64,000 nucleotides of DNA from Entrophospora sp. SA101 (lineage: Eukaryota > Glomeromycota > Glomeromycetes > Entrophosporales > Entrophosporaceae). Made by a program: the position numbers and the translations under genes. The stretch's first letter is position 1, and each line of letters starts with the position of its first letter. Shown here piece after piece: positions 1 to 12,060 of the stretch. A model generated the notes under the pieces. That model was given only the letters and a program-made list of their open reading frames with translations, searched no databases and was not told the origin of the DNA. The stretch is taken from positions 87,872-151,871 of the forward strand of contig CAUDNR010004300.1 of assembly GCA_958430865.1 (NCBI GenBank), in the 5' to 3' direction.

Positions 1-25
1 TAGAAAATGTTGAGAAGCCCAAATT

Positions 26-43
26 GCCCAAACTAGTTTGGGC
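26..43. repeat. Perfect 18 bp palindrome
   Basis: GCCCAAACTAGTTTGGGC is its own reverse complement. It lies just beyond the 3' end of the Tc1 transposase relic and may belong to that element's end. No function can be assigned from sequence alone. Confidence 0.5.
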
Positions 44-109
44 TTTGAGAAAACAGTTTGGACCAGAAACCTTAATTAAAAATGGCTTAAATTTTCAACA
101 GCAAGCCTC

Positions 110-1128
110 TTATCAATTAGTAGCTAGTAGGCCATCCATTGTTTGCAATGCATTCTGCAATTCTACAAGACATGCTTTCAATTAATTTTAAGTAAATGTT
201 ATGAAATTTTATTCCATTCTTCAATCATAGTGGTCTCTAATTCATTGAAATTTCTTGCTGGTTTAGGTTTTTCGAATACGAGTCTCTAATTCACTCCACA
301 AGTGTTCAATCGGATTTAGGTCTGGGGACTGGCTTGGACAACTTTCTAAGATTTTTATTTCGTTTGTTTTTTAACTTTTTTGGCAGTATGGACTGGTGAA
401 TTATCATCTTGGAACAGATAACCTCAATTATTAAAACTATTGTTTATTAATGGCAACAATAAGATCGGAGTATCTCAATGTAATCATGTTGATTCATTTT
501 CCCATCAACTTTTACAAGTGGACCCAATCCTTTTTCAAGAAAAGCAGCTCCAAAACATTACACTACCACCTCTGTGTTTGACTGTAGGTCTTAGATTCTC
601 AATATCAAACCTTGTTCCAAGTGTCCTCCAAACATGACCTGGGCCATCATTTCTAAACAAGGTGAACCTGCTTTCATCACTCCATATTACATTTTTTCCA
701 TTTTTTTACACTCCAATCTTTTCTTCTTAAGCATCAACCCATATGCTTTTGTCTGTGTCCCTCATTAATAAGAGGCTTACATGCTGGAACACAAGAAAAA
801 ATGCCAAGATCATGCAGGCTTCTTCTAAACATGTTAATTGAAATTTGCAGACCAGTTTTCTGATTAAATTCTTTTTTTATTATTTCAGCTGATTCAATGT
901 TGTTTTGTTTGACAATTGCTTTCAATACTTTTTGATGGTCATTATTTAATGTTTTTGGTTGACCACTTCGAGTTAAGTCTTTGACACTACCTCTTATTTC
1001 ATAATTCTTTATAGTTCGAGTAACTGTTGTTCTAGAAAATCCAAGAATTTGCTAATTTTCACTTTTGAATTGCCGCCTATATGGAGGTCAATAATTTGAC
1101 CACGCTCAGTTTCAGTTAAATTAGACAT
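110..1128 (-). pseudogene. Tc1/mariner transposase, decayed
   Basis: Read on the minus strand, a Tc1-type DDE transposase is recognisable from MSNLTETERGQIIDLH (start at 1128) through a helix-turn-helix region, DESRFTLFRNDGPGHVWR, GGSVMFWSCFS and FQDDNSPVHTAK to [15 protein letters not shown] near 300. The tail 'EEWNKIS' and a terminal stretch follow near 110-220. Stop codons and frameshifts break the frame many times, so it cannot make active transposase. Residues of the DDE triad are visible (second D in QDDNSPVH; the last acidic position in the [11 protein letters not shown] block). The right terminal repeat may be around 1466-1490 ('CCGAAACTTTTGGGTAGG'); the left end is unclear or outside the window. 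Confidence 0.85.
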
Positions 1129-3348
1129 TTTACGAAATTTAAGATTTTATCAAATCTTTAAAAAATTATTAAAAAAAAAACCATCCAAAATAATGTAAAA
1201 AAATTTTTCTTGAGAATTAGATGAAATTAGATTATCGCATCTAAAAATCTCATAATATGTTAATATGTAGGTTTTTAAAATTTTTCATGTCAAATTTTTT
1301 TCTTTACAAAAATGATCGAAATTTGTTTTTTTTATTATTATTTGAGCTGTATAAAGGCTAGAAATCTAAAATTTTATATTTAAGTACATGGATATCTAGG
1401 ATCAAAATAATATAAATTTTTTGTGCAATTATTATGTACGCTTCTGCGCAATTCATCAATTTAGGGTGACCGAAACTTTTGGGTAGGTGGTGACTTTATT
1501 TGATTCAGGTAAGTTTTTTCATAAAGGCATTGATTATTTTTTGCTGCTTTGAAAACAAATTTGATTCGTAGAGTGAAGGTTTTCGTGACAATAATACGAT
1601 GACTCCATTTGTTGAATCACAATACGAATGTATATTTTTATCAAAGCAATATTTGTTTAGATTATTATTTTAAAAAAGGGATAAATTTGCGAATTGACAA
1701 CATGTTGCTAAAAAATTTTATTTTAAAAGCATTATTAAAAAATCATGCGATTGGGTTCTCTAGAAAAATCAAAAAAATGATGCTTCAAACTACAGTTGGT
1801 GTTGATGTAGTGAACCTACTATATTAAATCGTACAATATAGGGAAGTTGAAGGTTTTCCCGATTTACTTTGATTATATATGAATTCCGCTTGCTTTACTA
1901 AACAAAGAAAAAAAAGAATGCATTATAATCATAATGAATCACTAAAGTTTGATGATGAGTTTTTGTTGATGTTAAAGTTGTTCTGTAAAGCTCCTTTTAG
2001 TCACCACTTGTGACTGTACTATAGAGTGAAATTTTTTGTCAAAGCCAACTCTTCCTTATATACATTGACTTCCGATCAACGCACAATACATAAAAGTACC
2101 CTGAATGTAAGAATATTTGTTTTAAAGGCTTTATTGGATATTTAATCATCGTGTTCTTTCTAACCCTTTTAGATACCGATGTTATTGTGATGTTGATTGA
2201 TAACTGCAGAAATTGTTTCAACAATAACGACCAACTATTTTGCGACTGTACGGATTCATCCACAAAACTTCAATGTACAAGAGGAAAAAGTACAAAGGTA
2301 AAAACCGCATTGAGTAATGTCATTTGTATTAGTATGCACAATTTTACAAATAATAGGACTATTTCTGTAGGTTACATTTAAGGGCTTTGTAGATAACTGA
2401 CGCGTATTCAAAAGGAAACCAAAGCTAAACTATTACCAATTATGATAAATGACATAAAAGAACAAGAGAATTCCTTGGAACTCTTAGAAGAGTTAAAGTC
2501 TTCAATCTTCTTTGAGAAAATATTGATACTTTATCAATAAGATCCATAAAAAGGCAACAAAAGGAAGGAAAGATTGAGATTGAAGTTGAGAAAGATGACC
2601 AATAGCTACCACATGGATTTTTTTTCTTTGGTCTTTTTTTTAAAATAAAACAATTTATTATTACACCTCTCTAAAGTCACGTCTTGTAAAGTCATACACC
2701 TTATAAAAACCCTCTCGGTCACATTCCTGAATACATAGTCAACTTCCGCCATTTGTGCAAGAAATTTTCTTCGGATTAGTGGAGGTTTTCAGATTAACAG
2801 GGATTTTTTATAAAGTTATTATCAATATTAATATTTAATAACTTCAATTCTGAAATGTGAATGACTCCAACATTTTTTTTTATGATACAGAATTCTCCAA
2901 TAATTTAATAATTTGCAATCACACGCAAGTAAATAAATAAGTCTTGCCATTTGATAAGATTGGATATGATTCTCTGTATTGAATAATTTTTATCAAATTT
3001 AAAATTGCAAATGATTATTTAATTTGTTATTTATATTAGTCCTCTGGCTTCGGAAAGCAGAAATGTGCAGTACAGACTATTAACTCGATGAATGGACTAG
3101 ATGAGATAATTGATATTTATAATTGATATAATATTCACTTTAGTAGTAGTAGCAGCAGTAATTGTATTAATATTTTTGAATAAAAAATAACCAATTAAAA
3201 ATAATTGACAATAGGAAGGAGAGGATTGGAGGGACACGGTGCAAATATTTTTATACGAATTACTTTTTTTATTTAAATAGAAATTAGAAATTAAAAATTA
3301 GAGAATTAAATTAAAAATTAAATTAAAAAATTAAAAAATCAAATAAAT
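1129..3348. other. Intergenic stretch without a recognised gene
   Basis: AT-rich sequence. A 72-codon + frame at 1609-1827 and a short + frame near 2400-2535 (RIQKETKAKLLPIMINDIK) are open but match nothing I recognise. The segment 1466-1490 resembles the outer end of a Tc1 terminal repeat. Nothing else can be supported. Confidence 0.4.
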
Positions 3349-3766
3349 TTATAAATCTAATGGATAGCAGACATTCTTGTCAACTAGATTATTAAAAGTT
3401 TTTGTAGTAGTTTTGGTGGTGGTAGTGGTGATAGTGGTTGTAGAAATAATGATACTTGTTGCAATTGTAGAAACTGTCACAGTTGTAGTATCTCTTATTT
3501 GAGAAGTAAAATCTGGAGAATTATGAGGTAAAGTTGTTGATGCGACTGAAGTAGTTGGATTAGTGGTAGGTGGTGATGATGGCGATGAAGAAGATGTTGC
3601 TGTTGAAGTGCGATGAGGGTGATCAAAAAATAATATTTTAATTAAGATTACTTGTGCTATTACAATAATCATTAACAAAATATTAATTAAAGTTGAATCA
3701 TTTTTAAATCTATTATTATAATTATAATAATTATAATTGTTATAACTATGGTTATGGTGATTGTTG

Positions 3767-3821
<55 letters not shown>

Positions 3822-4068
3822 GATTACGATTATTACGACTACGATTATTATGGCTACGATTATTATAATTATAATTATTACCATTGCCATCATCACTACT
3901 GCTGCTGCTGCTGCTACTGCTAGAAGATTCAACATGATAATGATATTGACGTTGACTAGACGAATAATATTGTTGTGTATGTCTACTACTGCTAGCACCA
4001 CTACTACCAGTATTATTATTATTACTATTATAATTATCAAAATCGTTTAATCTTTGTGGAATCTCGTT
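3349..4068 (-). CDS. In-frame 239-codon open extension downstream of the DCTN5 stop
   Basis: Directly after the TGA of DCTN5 (4069-4071) the same frame stays open for 239 codons to a TAA at 3349-3351. The encoded order is NEIPQRLNDFDNYN, an Asn/Ser/Arg-rich stretch with a poly-Ser and a long poly-Asn run, a hydrophobic segment of about 20 residues (LINILLMIIVIAQVILIKIL), then DHPHRTS and a Ser/Thr-rich tail ending in KNVCYPLDL. This looks like a single-pass membrane protein with low-complexity flanks. The only in-frame ATG lies inside the hydrophobic segment, so translation needs stop readthrough, an alternative acceptor after the TGA, or an unseen upstream exon. The (AAT)n run explains part of the openness, but not the membrane segment or the tail. 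Confidence 0.45.
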
Positions 4069-5132
4069 TCAACTATCCTTTGGCTGAAACTTTGAATAAT
4101 AATCCTTTGTTTTTGCTTCATAAATATCTTGTACACATTCTGGTAATTCGTCAACAAATACACCTATGATGTTAACGATGATTTTATTTGTAAAATTATT
4201 AATTAATTAATAAGATGAAGGAAGAAGAAAAGGAACACTACCAGGCGATCCTTCATAGATCGAGAACGAAGGAACCACAGTATTTGGAGATATAACAGTG
4301 TTATCTTCAATCCTGCAACAATCTTTAATTATTGCAAATCTTCCCTATTTTAATAAATATAAAAATACATGTTAATTATCATAAAATATAAATAAAAACC
4401 TTTTTCCACAAAATATAATGACAACTTACAATAACACAATTTTTACCAATATGTACAAATGAACCAATGATAGCTGCTTCCACTACACTGCCTTCACCGA
4501 TTGTAACATGGTCACCTATCTTCATCGGATAATAACTGAAAACTCTACAAACACGTATATAAAGCATGTATAAGCATTTATGTTTTTCCAGAAATATGAA
4601 AAAAGATTTCTGGATTTTCTAATTAATGAATGAATGTATGAATGTATGGACATAAGATAGTTACCCTTTATATGTTTTATATGGCGGTCTGATAATGCTA
4701 CCTCTTGTCAAAAGACAATATCTACCAATAGCAACCACCACTGCATGTCCGGTTCCTGTACGTCTCAGGTCACCACGAATAACACAATCAGTTTGAATTA
4801 TGGTCTAATTTATATTCAAAAAAAAAGCCAAAAGTAGCAAGTATAGTAGTTGAGATTATTTTTAAGTATTAATAATTCATTCATTCGTTCATTCGTTCAA
4901 TTAATCAGTTGTATGGATACCTTGCCACCAAGTATTATATTTTGACTACCGCAAATAACCGACTTTCTACTCACTTTATTACCTGTGTCCTTTTAATTAA
5001 TAATTAATTAGTTAAAGAAAGAAAAAAAGATGTAAAGAATCTAATCATCAATTAAAGCCATTTGTAGAGAAATTATCAACTTACTGTTTCAATATATTCT
5101 GGACGAGGATAATATACAATTGGTAATTCCAT
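4069..5132 (-). CDS. DCTN5: Dynactin subunit 5 (p25), six exons
   Basis: p25 is a left-handed beta-helix (hexapeptide repeat) subunit of the dynactin pointed-end complex, which links dynein to cargo. Exons on the minus strand: 5132-5085, 4989-4921, 4804-4665, 4544-4430, 4344-4242, 4163-4069; phases agree and give 189 residues, the usual family length. Recognisable blocks are [92 protein letters not shown] and the C-terminal [20 protein letters not shown]. The start is the first ATG in the exon that begins the family consensus. The TGA stop sits where the family normally ends, but the frame stays open far beyond it (see the extension at 3349-4068). Confidence 0.95.
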
Positions 5133-5369
5133 TTCTTTTATATGTAAAAATTTTTTACTATTACTTAATATTAATTATGTGCGACTTGATTGTGAAAACT
5201 CTTACCACACCGCCCCAGTACACCAAAAACCCCGTTCTGTTTTGATTGGGTAGAATATGATTATCTCACACTTATACTAAAAGAGAGTTAAAGGGATTTT
5301 AAGTGTATATACCCCAGGAGCATGGTTGAAATCCTTTTATGGATAGATCAGCTAAATAAACAATGCCGA

Positions 5370-6110
5370 ATATTAATAGATAGAATGCGGCAACAGAAGT
5401 CATTAAACGCTTGTTTATGTTTAAACAAGGAGAGGGTAAATTGATAGCAGTTCGTCGATTGATACAAGAAGGCTTAAAACCACCTGCATTGGTGTTTGTT
5501 CAATCAATTGGACTTGATAAAGAACTATTTCATATGACGATGTTATTCTGAAAGAACAAAAAAGAAAATTCCATTATATGCATGCACTTGATGGTTATTT
5601 TTTTTATTCAAATAATTATTAAAATCGTATTTTTATAAAAAAAAAAAAGAGAGATTCAATTATTTTAAACTTTCGAAAAGGAAAAATACGGGTTTTGAAT
5701 TATAGCACGTGGTATGGATTTCAATGGAGTAAAGTTATAAATTATGATTTTCCACAATCAATTCAAAAACTATACACATACATATAAATACAAAAATACC
5801 TACTTGTCGTCTACTTGCTGATACAACATTATCAACAATTTCTAGTTTCCATTCAGCTTCACGAACATTCAATTGTCTGTTTTCAGCAAATCTAACTATT
5901 GGCAATATTCCATCTTTCTGGCCAAACTCCACAATCTCATCTTCACCATCATAATAACTTTTTTTAGTAGCATTTGAATAAAAACCAACAATAATACCTC
6001 TACTGCTACATCCACAGAATTGGCAGAACCGGTAGAACAGGCAGATTAGACGAAGCCATTACGTATATTATACGAATGATGATATTTCATATTTAAAAAG
6101 GTGAATATCA
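5370..6110 (+). pseudogene. DDX52/Rok1 DEAD-box RNA helicase fragment
   Basis: Pieces of the C-terminal helicase domain of the DDX52/Rok1 rRNA-processing helicase are read in order: NAATEVIKRLFMF, GEGKLIAVRRLIQEG, PPALVFVQSIG..KELFH (about 5380-5540), FRKGKIRVL, then MDFNGVKVINYDFPQSIQ (about 5670-5775). After a foreign stretch follow YIHRIGRTGRTGRLDEAITY (about 6005-6060, helicase motif VI) and YTNDDISYLKR. There is no N-terminal RecA domain, and stops and frameshifts occur throughout, so this is a non-functional relic. It is split at motif VI by a PIF1-like fragment on the other strand. Confidence 0.85.
5788..6012 (-). pseudogene. PIF1-family DNA helicase fragment
   Basis: On the minus strand an uninterrupted run reads SSRGIIVGFYSN, DGILPIVRFAENRQLNV, EAEWKLEIVDNVVSASRRQ. 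It corresponds to the segment of PIF1/RRM3-like helicases just before motif V, where the family has 'GSRGIVVGF..LPVVRF..EWE....ASRRQIPL'. It ends at CAA followed by GTAGGT, which may be an old splice donor or simply the breakpoint. Both ends abut DDX52 relic sequence on the opposite strand. No other PIF1 motifs are nearby, so it is an inserted fragment. Confidence 0.75.
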
Positions 6111-8150
6111 ATTTTATTTGTTAAATATTCCACATTGATTTCTCTATTTATTATTAAAATGTTGACTTTAGAATATTATAATTTAATAGTAATTATAATA
6201 ATAGTATTGTAAATATGAGCTCAATGTCACAACCATTACAACTTGCATAGAAGAATATTATGAAATAAATGAACCAGAAAACCATTACCATTGCAACCAG
6301 AAGATCAAGATTTCAATAACATTTCTAGAAATCATAATCATTATTGAAAATAACAATGATTAAACAAATTTATTATGGATTTTTTTATTGGAATGATTTT
6401 ATTGATGATGAATTGGAAAACCATCGATTTGCAATACAAAAAAATTACCAAGACTACTCAGAATCAATCCACTGCTAAAAAGATTTACAAAAAGAGAATT
6501 GTTTCATTAATAATGATGTTGATGATATTGATATCATGTATTGATATCTTGAGTACAAGTCCTCCCAAAAAAGAAGATCAGGTACAGTTCTTAAATATTA
6601 TTGAAATTAATGATGAGGAGAACAATTGTGAAATTTATCATAATAATTATTAAAATCAATGCACAAATAAGATCTACAATGTCAATAAAAATATAAAAAA
6701 TAGCAATAATAATAAAGAAATGGAAAACGTATTTTTACATGGGTATTAGATGAATGATGATGATGAAATTGATAATTTTAATAATAAACATATTGATAAT
6801 CTGGGAAGAAGATAATATTACTAATACATTTTCAAAAGACATTCATTACATAATAATAATATATGTACAAATTATATAGGTCATGTTACTCTAAGATAAA
6901 CATGCCCTTTTTTGGTCTTATTACTTTTATTTTGAATTCCATTCTAAGCTTATATTATCCAAGTCAACAATGTTGGTTAGACGTCCATATCACTACTGTT
7001 TAGACTTGGACATTTATTTTAGACATACATATTAATATCCTTAAAAAAAAAAATAATAAATTCAAATATTTTAACAATTAATATGCAAGAACAAGTAAAT
7101 CAACATTATCAAAATTATCAAAATCAATTATATGATGGTTGGGACATTTGATTACAAAAACACGTATTCATTATAATTTGATTTCCAATTAAAAATATAT
7201 TATTATAAATATTACAAAAAAATCAGGGCTCAAAAACTTTAAAAATTGAAGATGACGATTCCTTGTTTAAACCTTTTTTTTACTTTTATCGACACATACA
7301 CGTTCATATATTATAGAAAAAAACCCGTATTGGCTAAACATTTTCTATTATTGTTTGCCTTGGACGTTTTCTAAAAATCAAATATATATCAATCAATAAT
7401 ATCAATAATGGATAATAATAAAATAGTAATATCAGCTCACAATACTAAACGAGATCAAATTGCAAGCAAAAATTTGTTTTATGGTTGTAAGTTAAATAAA
7501 ATATTTAAATTCACTATTATAAAAATGTGATTTTTTGCATAAAAGCTACTTTATAAATTGCCATCATTTTTCAATGCCGCGAATGATCTTTTATAAGACA
7601 GCTTTTCGTTATTTGGTAGCATAACATAATGTAAAATTAATATATTAACATTGATGTCACTAAAATGATCAATGATCCAAGACAACCACTTACTTGATCT
7701 TCAAACCATTGTCTAAGAAACTCATTTTATATGGAATTCTTGCCAATTATGCAACTAGTATTTTAATCCCGTGTTGGCATCTGGCCATTTGGCCAGCCAA
7801 AAAAAAAAGGCCAAAAGCGGTCAAGACTTTTTCGATAATTTGGTATAAGACTGTCACATGATTATATATATATATATATATTTGTTGGCCAAAACGGCTA
7901 CTGTTTTAACCATCTAGAGTTTTAGAAGTTGCTACTAATATATTTGACATGGTTAGTATGTTCATTAACAGTACTGGCAATCAGCACGGACTTAAATATT
8001 TCTTTTTGATTGGTAATTAGGAAAAAAATTTTTTTAATTAGATTTTTTTTTTTTTTTTGCGAAAAAATATAGGTGGCTGATTTTTTCCAAATAGGACGAA
8101 TTTGATTATCATCAAATTTTTTATTATTTTCTGTTAATAAATAAATAATC
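6111..8150. other. Intergenic, AT-rich, upstream of RACK1
   Basis: A 92-codon + frame (6375-6653) is open but low in complexity and unrecognised. A (TA)n run lies at about 7864-7881. The last few hundred bases presumably hold the RACK1 promoter and 5' UTR; I see no clear TATA or other element. Confidence 0.35.
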
Positions 8151-9703
8151 ATGGGAGACACACTTTCACTTCGTGGTACACTTGAGGGTAAGGTTATTTA
8201 TGAACGTTATGATAATTTATTGAAAGAATAATAATTAATTAATTGACTACTTTTATTAATTATGATTAATTTATTTAGGACATTCGGATTGGGTAACAGC
8301 TATTGGTAATTTTAATAATATTATTAATTGATTAATTAATATATTTACATACATATATATATATATATATATACACAAACAATTTGATTAGCTACAACGT
8401 CGGAAAACCCTGAAATGATTTTGTCTTCTTCTCGTGGTATGCATTTAACATGGATTTTTTTTTTCTTGGAAGACAAAATTCATCATTAATCAATCAATCA
8501 ATCAATCTTTTCTTTAATGAAAATAGATAAATCCATTATGGTTTGGCGATTGACACGAGATGAACACAATTATGGAGTTCCTCGTAAATCCTTAACAGGT
8601 CATAATCATTTTGTACAAGATGTTGTAATTTCATCGGATGGACAATTTGCCTTGTCGGCCTCTTGGGATAAGACACTTCGATTATGGGATTTGAACACCG
8701 GAACAACTACTCGTCGATTTGTTGGACATGAGAAAGATGTCTTGACAGTTTCTTTTTCACCAGATAATAGACAAATCGTTTCAGGGTCAAGAGATAAAAC
8801 CATTAAATTATGGAATACACTTGGTGAATGCAAATTAAATATTCAGGATGAAGGTCATACTAACTGGGTATCTTGTGTTCGGTTCTCACCAAATCCCTCC
8901 AATCCAGTCATTGTATCGTCTGGTTGGGATAGACTCGTAAAGGTGATTATTACTATTATTACTATTATTATGTATATTTGTGTGTGTGTGAGTTTTGACA
9001 GTGATGTTCAATTTAATACTTATAATATTTGCTACTTTAGAGAAATTAAATATATTTCAAAGAAAAAATTTAACCAGATCTGAGTCAAACACATATTTGT
9101 TTACAAATATATATTTATTATTTTGAAGAATTAACAAAAACTTATATAAATACAAATACAAATATAAATATACATACATTAATATTTACATATAGGTATG
9201 GGAATTTAGTGGCGGTAAATGCAGGCTTAAAACTAATCATCATGGACACTCTGGATATATTAACACTGTTACCATTTCACCAGATGGGTCGCTTTGTGCA
9301 TCTGGCGGAAAAGATGGTATCACGATGTTATGGGATTTGAATGAAGGGAAACATTTGTATTCATTAGAAGCAAATGATATCATCATAAATGCTCTAGTGT
9401 TCAGTCCAAATAGATATTGGTTATGTGCTGCTACCACGTCTAGTATTAAGATTTGGGACCTTGAAACTAAAAAAGTTATTGATGATTTAAAGCCTGATTT
9501 TACGGAAACTGGTAGAAACTCGAAAGATCCCGAGTGTATCTCTTTGGCTTGGTCACCTGATGGCACTACACTATTCGCTGGATATACAGGTATAATTAAT
9601 TGCTTGGTCTTGTATTATTATTATTATTTTTATTATTATTTATCAATATATGTTCTTTTTGGTAATTAAAGACAGCAAGATCAGAGTTTGGGAAGTCTTA
9701 TAA
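8151..9703 (+). CDS. RACK1: RACK1 / Gbeta-like WD40 protein, six exons
   Basis: RACK1 (Asc1/CpcB in fungi) is a seven-bladed WD40 protein of the 40S ribosomal subunit head that also scaffolds signalling kinases. Exons 8151-8187, 8279-8305, 8392-8436, 8527-8942, 9196-9589 and 9672-9703 join in phase to 316 residues, the normal length. The protein starts [20 protein letters not shown] and ends [12 protein letters not shown] repeats are visible as [60 protein letters not shown] and IKIWD. The family-typical [15 protein letters not shown] is present. All introns are GT-AG. Nothing suggests damage; it should be highly expressed. Confidence 0.97.
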
Positions 9704-10353
9704 TATCTGTCTATACACATGCCACCTATACGAAAGATGGCTCTTTATTATTTTTTTCTTTAAAAAATTTACATTATTATTATTTTTTTAAACAATAAAT
9801 TAATCTCCGCTTTCGTAATATGTCTTTATATATAATGTTCTAAATTAACGCACACATTACATATTCATGAGAACATAAATTTTCATTATTAAACTACCTT
9901 TCAATTTCTCAAGCACAAAATTTCCAGCCTCTCTGAATTTGCAAATAAATAGATGGCAGTAGAATCATATCAGTATTAAATCAAAAATTTAAATAATATG
10001 GTGCGCGAGGTCTATACCACCACCATTCTTGCACGTGATTTTTAAAAGAATAGAAGTCCGTTCCTGTTGATATTTTTTTAAAATATTGATTGGTTGCCGA
10101 GTTCTATTCTTTTTTACGTATTTTACATAGTACTACTAAATTTGGTTTCATGTATCGTGTCAAAAAATAAAAAAATAAATTCTCAATTAAAAATAGCTAG
10201 ACTTGCAAAAAAAAACAAGGATAATTTCATTGTAAATACTCTTCCACACGAAAAATCTCTTGGTTTTGCACCAGAAACTGATGATAAAAGACTATTTTGT
10301 GATATACAATTATATGCAAATGTAGTTATAAAAACACAATTAAACTTTTAAAA
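9704..10353. other. RACK1 3' region and intergenic
   Basis: Contains the RACK1 3' UTR. An 85-codon + frame (10094-10351) begins with a hydrophobic stretch resembling a signal peptide and ends three bases before the next ATG. I see no homology and do not call it a gene. Confidence 0.35.
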
Positions 10354-10980
10354 ATGGAAAATGTTTTGAATGAAAAAAAAGAAAAAAAACACCCTGATGA
10401 TACTTCTACTGACAAAAATGATGAATATTCAAAGAAAAGGAATAAAAGCTATGGGGAATGTCCAACCTGCAATAGATATAATACTAATTATTCATGGTGT
10501 CAATCATGTGATCCAAAACTATTAGCTGAAGGATGGACTACTGGCAATGAAACATTAGATGAGTTGATTAAAAGTACACAACTCGAAGCAAAAGAATATA
10601 ATCATCAATTTTATTTTCAATGGATTCCTTATAATGATTTAACAGATATTGAAAAGATAGATGAAGGTGGTTTTGCAACTATATACAAAGCTATTTGGTT
10701 AAATGGTTATAAAGATATAAAACGTATTGATAAGAGGAGATGTAGTCATAATATGCATGTGATATTAAGAAAATTACATAATTCACAGAATATTTCTGAT
10801 GAATTTCTTAATGAGGTAAATTATTTTATTTTTCAGATTTTAAGTATTATTCTAAATTTTAATATATATTTTTTAGTTCAAAAATTATGTGGTGTTTTAT
10901 AAATTAGAATTTATGGATTAGCACAAGATCCAATTACAAAAGAATATACCCTTGTAATGCATCACATGGAAGATGAAAAT
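10354..10980 (+). pseudogene. Truncated TKL-like kinase, copy 1
   Basis: Starts MENVLNEKKEKKHPDD and carries the cysteine-rich head GECPTCNRYNTNYSWCQSC, then LLAEGWTTGNETLDELI and the kinase lead-in FQWIPYNDLTDIEKIDEGGF with a glycine-loop remnant (GGFATIYKAIW). The VAIK lysine region is altered (MHVILRKLHN). After an intron-like sequence (donor at 10816, acceptor near 10875) stops appear, but IYGLAQDPITKEYTLVM is still legible. It then runs at 'MED' directly into the head of copy 2, so the catalytic lobe is missing. This is a family expanded in Rhizophagus. Confidence 0.8.
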
Positions 10981-12060
10981 GATAAATACTCAGAGAAGAG
11001 AAAATGGAAGCATGGGGAATGTCCAATCTGCAATAGATATAATACCAGTAGGACATGGTGTCAATCATGTGAACTAAAACTATTGGCTGAAGGATGGACT
11101 AGTGGCAATGAGACATTAGATGAATTCCTTATAATGATTTAATAAATATTGAAAAGATAGGTGAATGTGGTTTTGCAACTATATACAAAGCTACTTGGTT
11201 AAATGGTAATAAATATACTGATGGAAATAAAAGAATCAGCAAAAATATGCCTGTAGCATTAAAAAAACCACATAATTCACAAAATATTTCTGATGAATTT
11301 CTTAATGAGGTGAACTATTTTATTAATATTAGTTTCAGATTTTTTGATTATTATTGTTGTAATTAAATATTTTATTTGTTGTTTTAGCTCAAAAATCATA
11401 TGAAGCTTTGTGGTAGAGGATTTATAGCTGGTATTTTGGATTAACACAAAATCCAATTACAAAAGAATATATATTTGTAATGTTATATATGGCAGATGGA
11501 AATCTTCAAAATTATTTAACTTGAGATTTTAAAATTTAAAATGGGAGGATTCTTAAATTCATTAGTGATGGATTAAAAAATATTCATCATAAAGGATTTG
11601 TTCATCATGATCTTCATAATGGTAATATTCTTAGTTCTTATAATGTAAATAATATATGGATTGCAGACTTGGGATTATCATGCCCAGCTAGTCAAACATC
11701 TGCATCAGACAAAAATATATTTGGGTGCTACCGTATGTTGCACCAGAAGTTTTAAGGAGGAAATCATATACAACAGCATCAGATATATATAGTTTTGGAG
11801 TTCTGATGTCTGTAGTGTCAACTGAACAACAACCGTTTAATAACTTGGCACATGGTATAGACCTTGCAATGAAAATATGTGAAAGTGTAAGACCTGGATT
11901 TTTAAACAATACGTAAAAATCCTATAATGAACTAGCATTCAGATGCATGGATGCTAATCCAGATAAATGTCCAACCGCTAAAGAACTTTTTAAGATTATG
12001 AGTGTGCACTTTCTTATGGTTGGTGGGTTTTTCCAAAATTAATTAGAAAGTTTTGTAAAA
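10957..12060 (+). pseudogene. TKL-like kinase, copy 2, frameshifted
   Basis: A second copy follows: GECPICNRYNTSRTWCQSC, LLAEGWTSGNETLDE, then a deletion of about 60 bp relative to copy 1 that shifts the frame. PYNDLINIEKIGECGFATIY, MPVALKKPHN, an intron-like gap, KNIHHKGFVHHDLHNGNIL (catalytic loop, HHD in place of HRD), WIADLGLSCP (DLG in place of DFG), VLPYVAPEVLRRKSYTTASD and IYSFGVLMSV follow, then FRCMDANPDKCPTAKEL. Stops and at least two frameshifts break it. DLG and D-L-H-x-x-N variants are normal in this fungal kinase family, so the original was probably active. Confidence 0.8.

Noticed and set aside
3687..4050. Long Ile-rich frames on both strands
   Set aside because: They are alternative-frame readings of (TTA/AAT)n. 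The frame continuous with DCTN5 has the only sensible composition.
10094..10351. 85-codon ORF with a signal-peptide-like start
   Set aside because: No homology, Lys/Asn-rich composition typical of AT-rich noncoding DNA, and it abuts the kinase start like a 5' flank.
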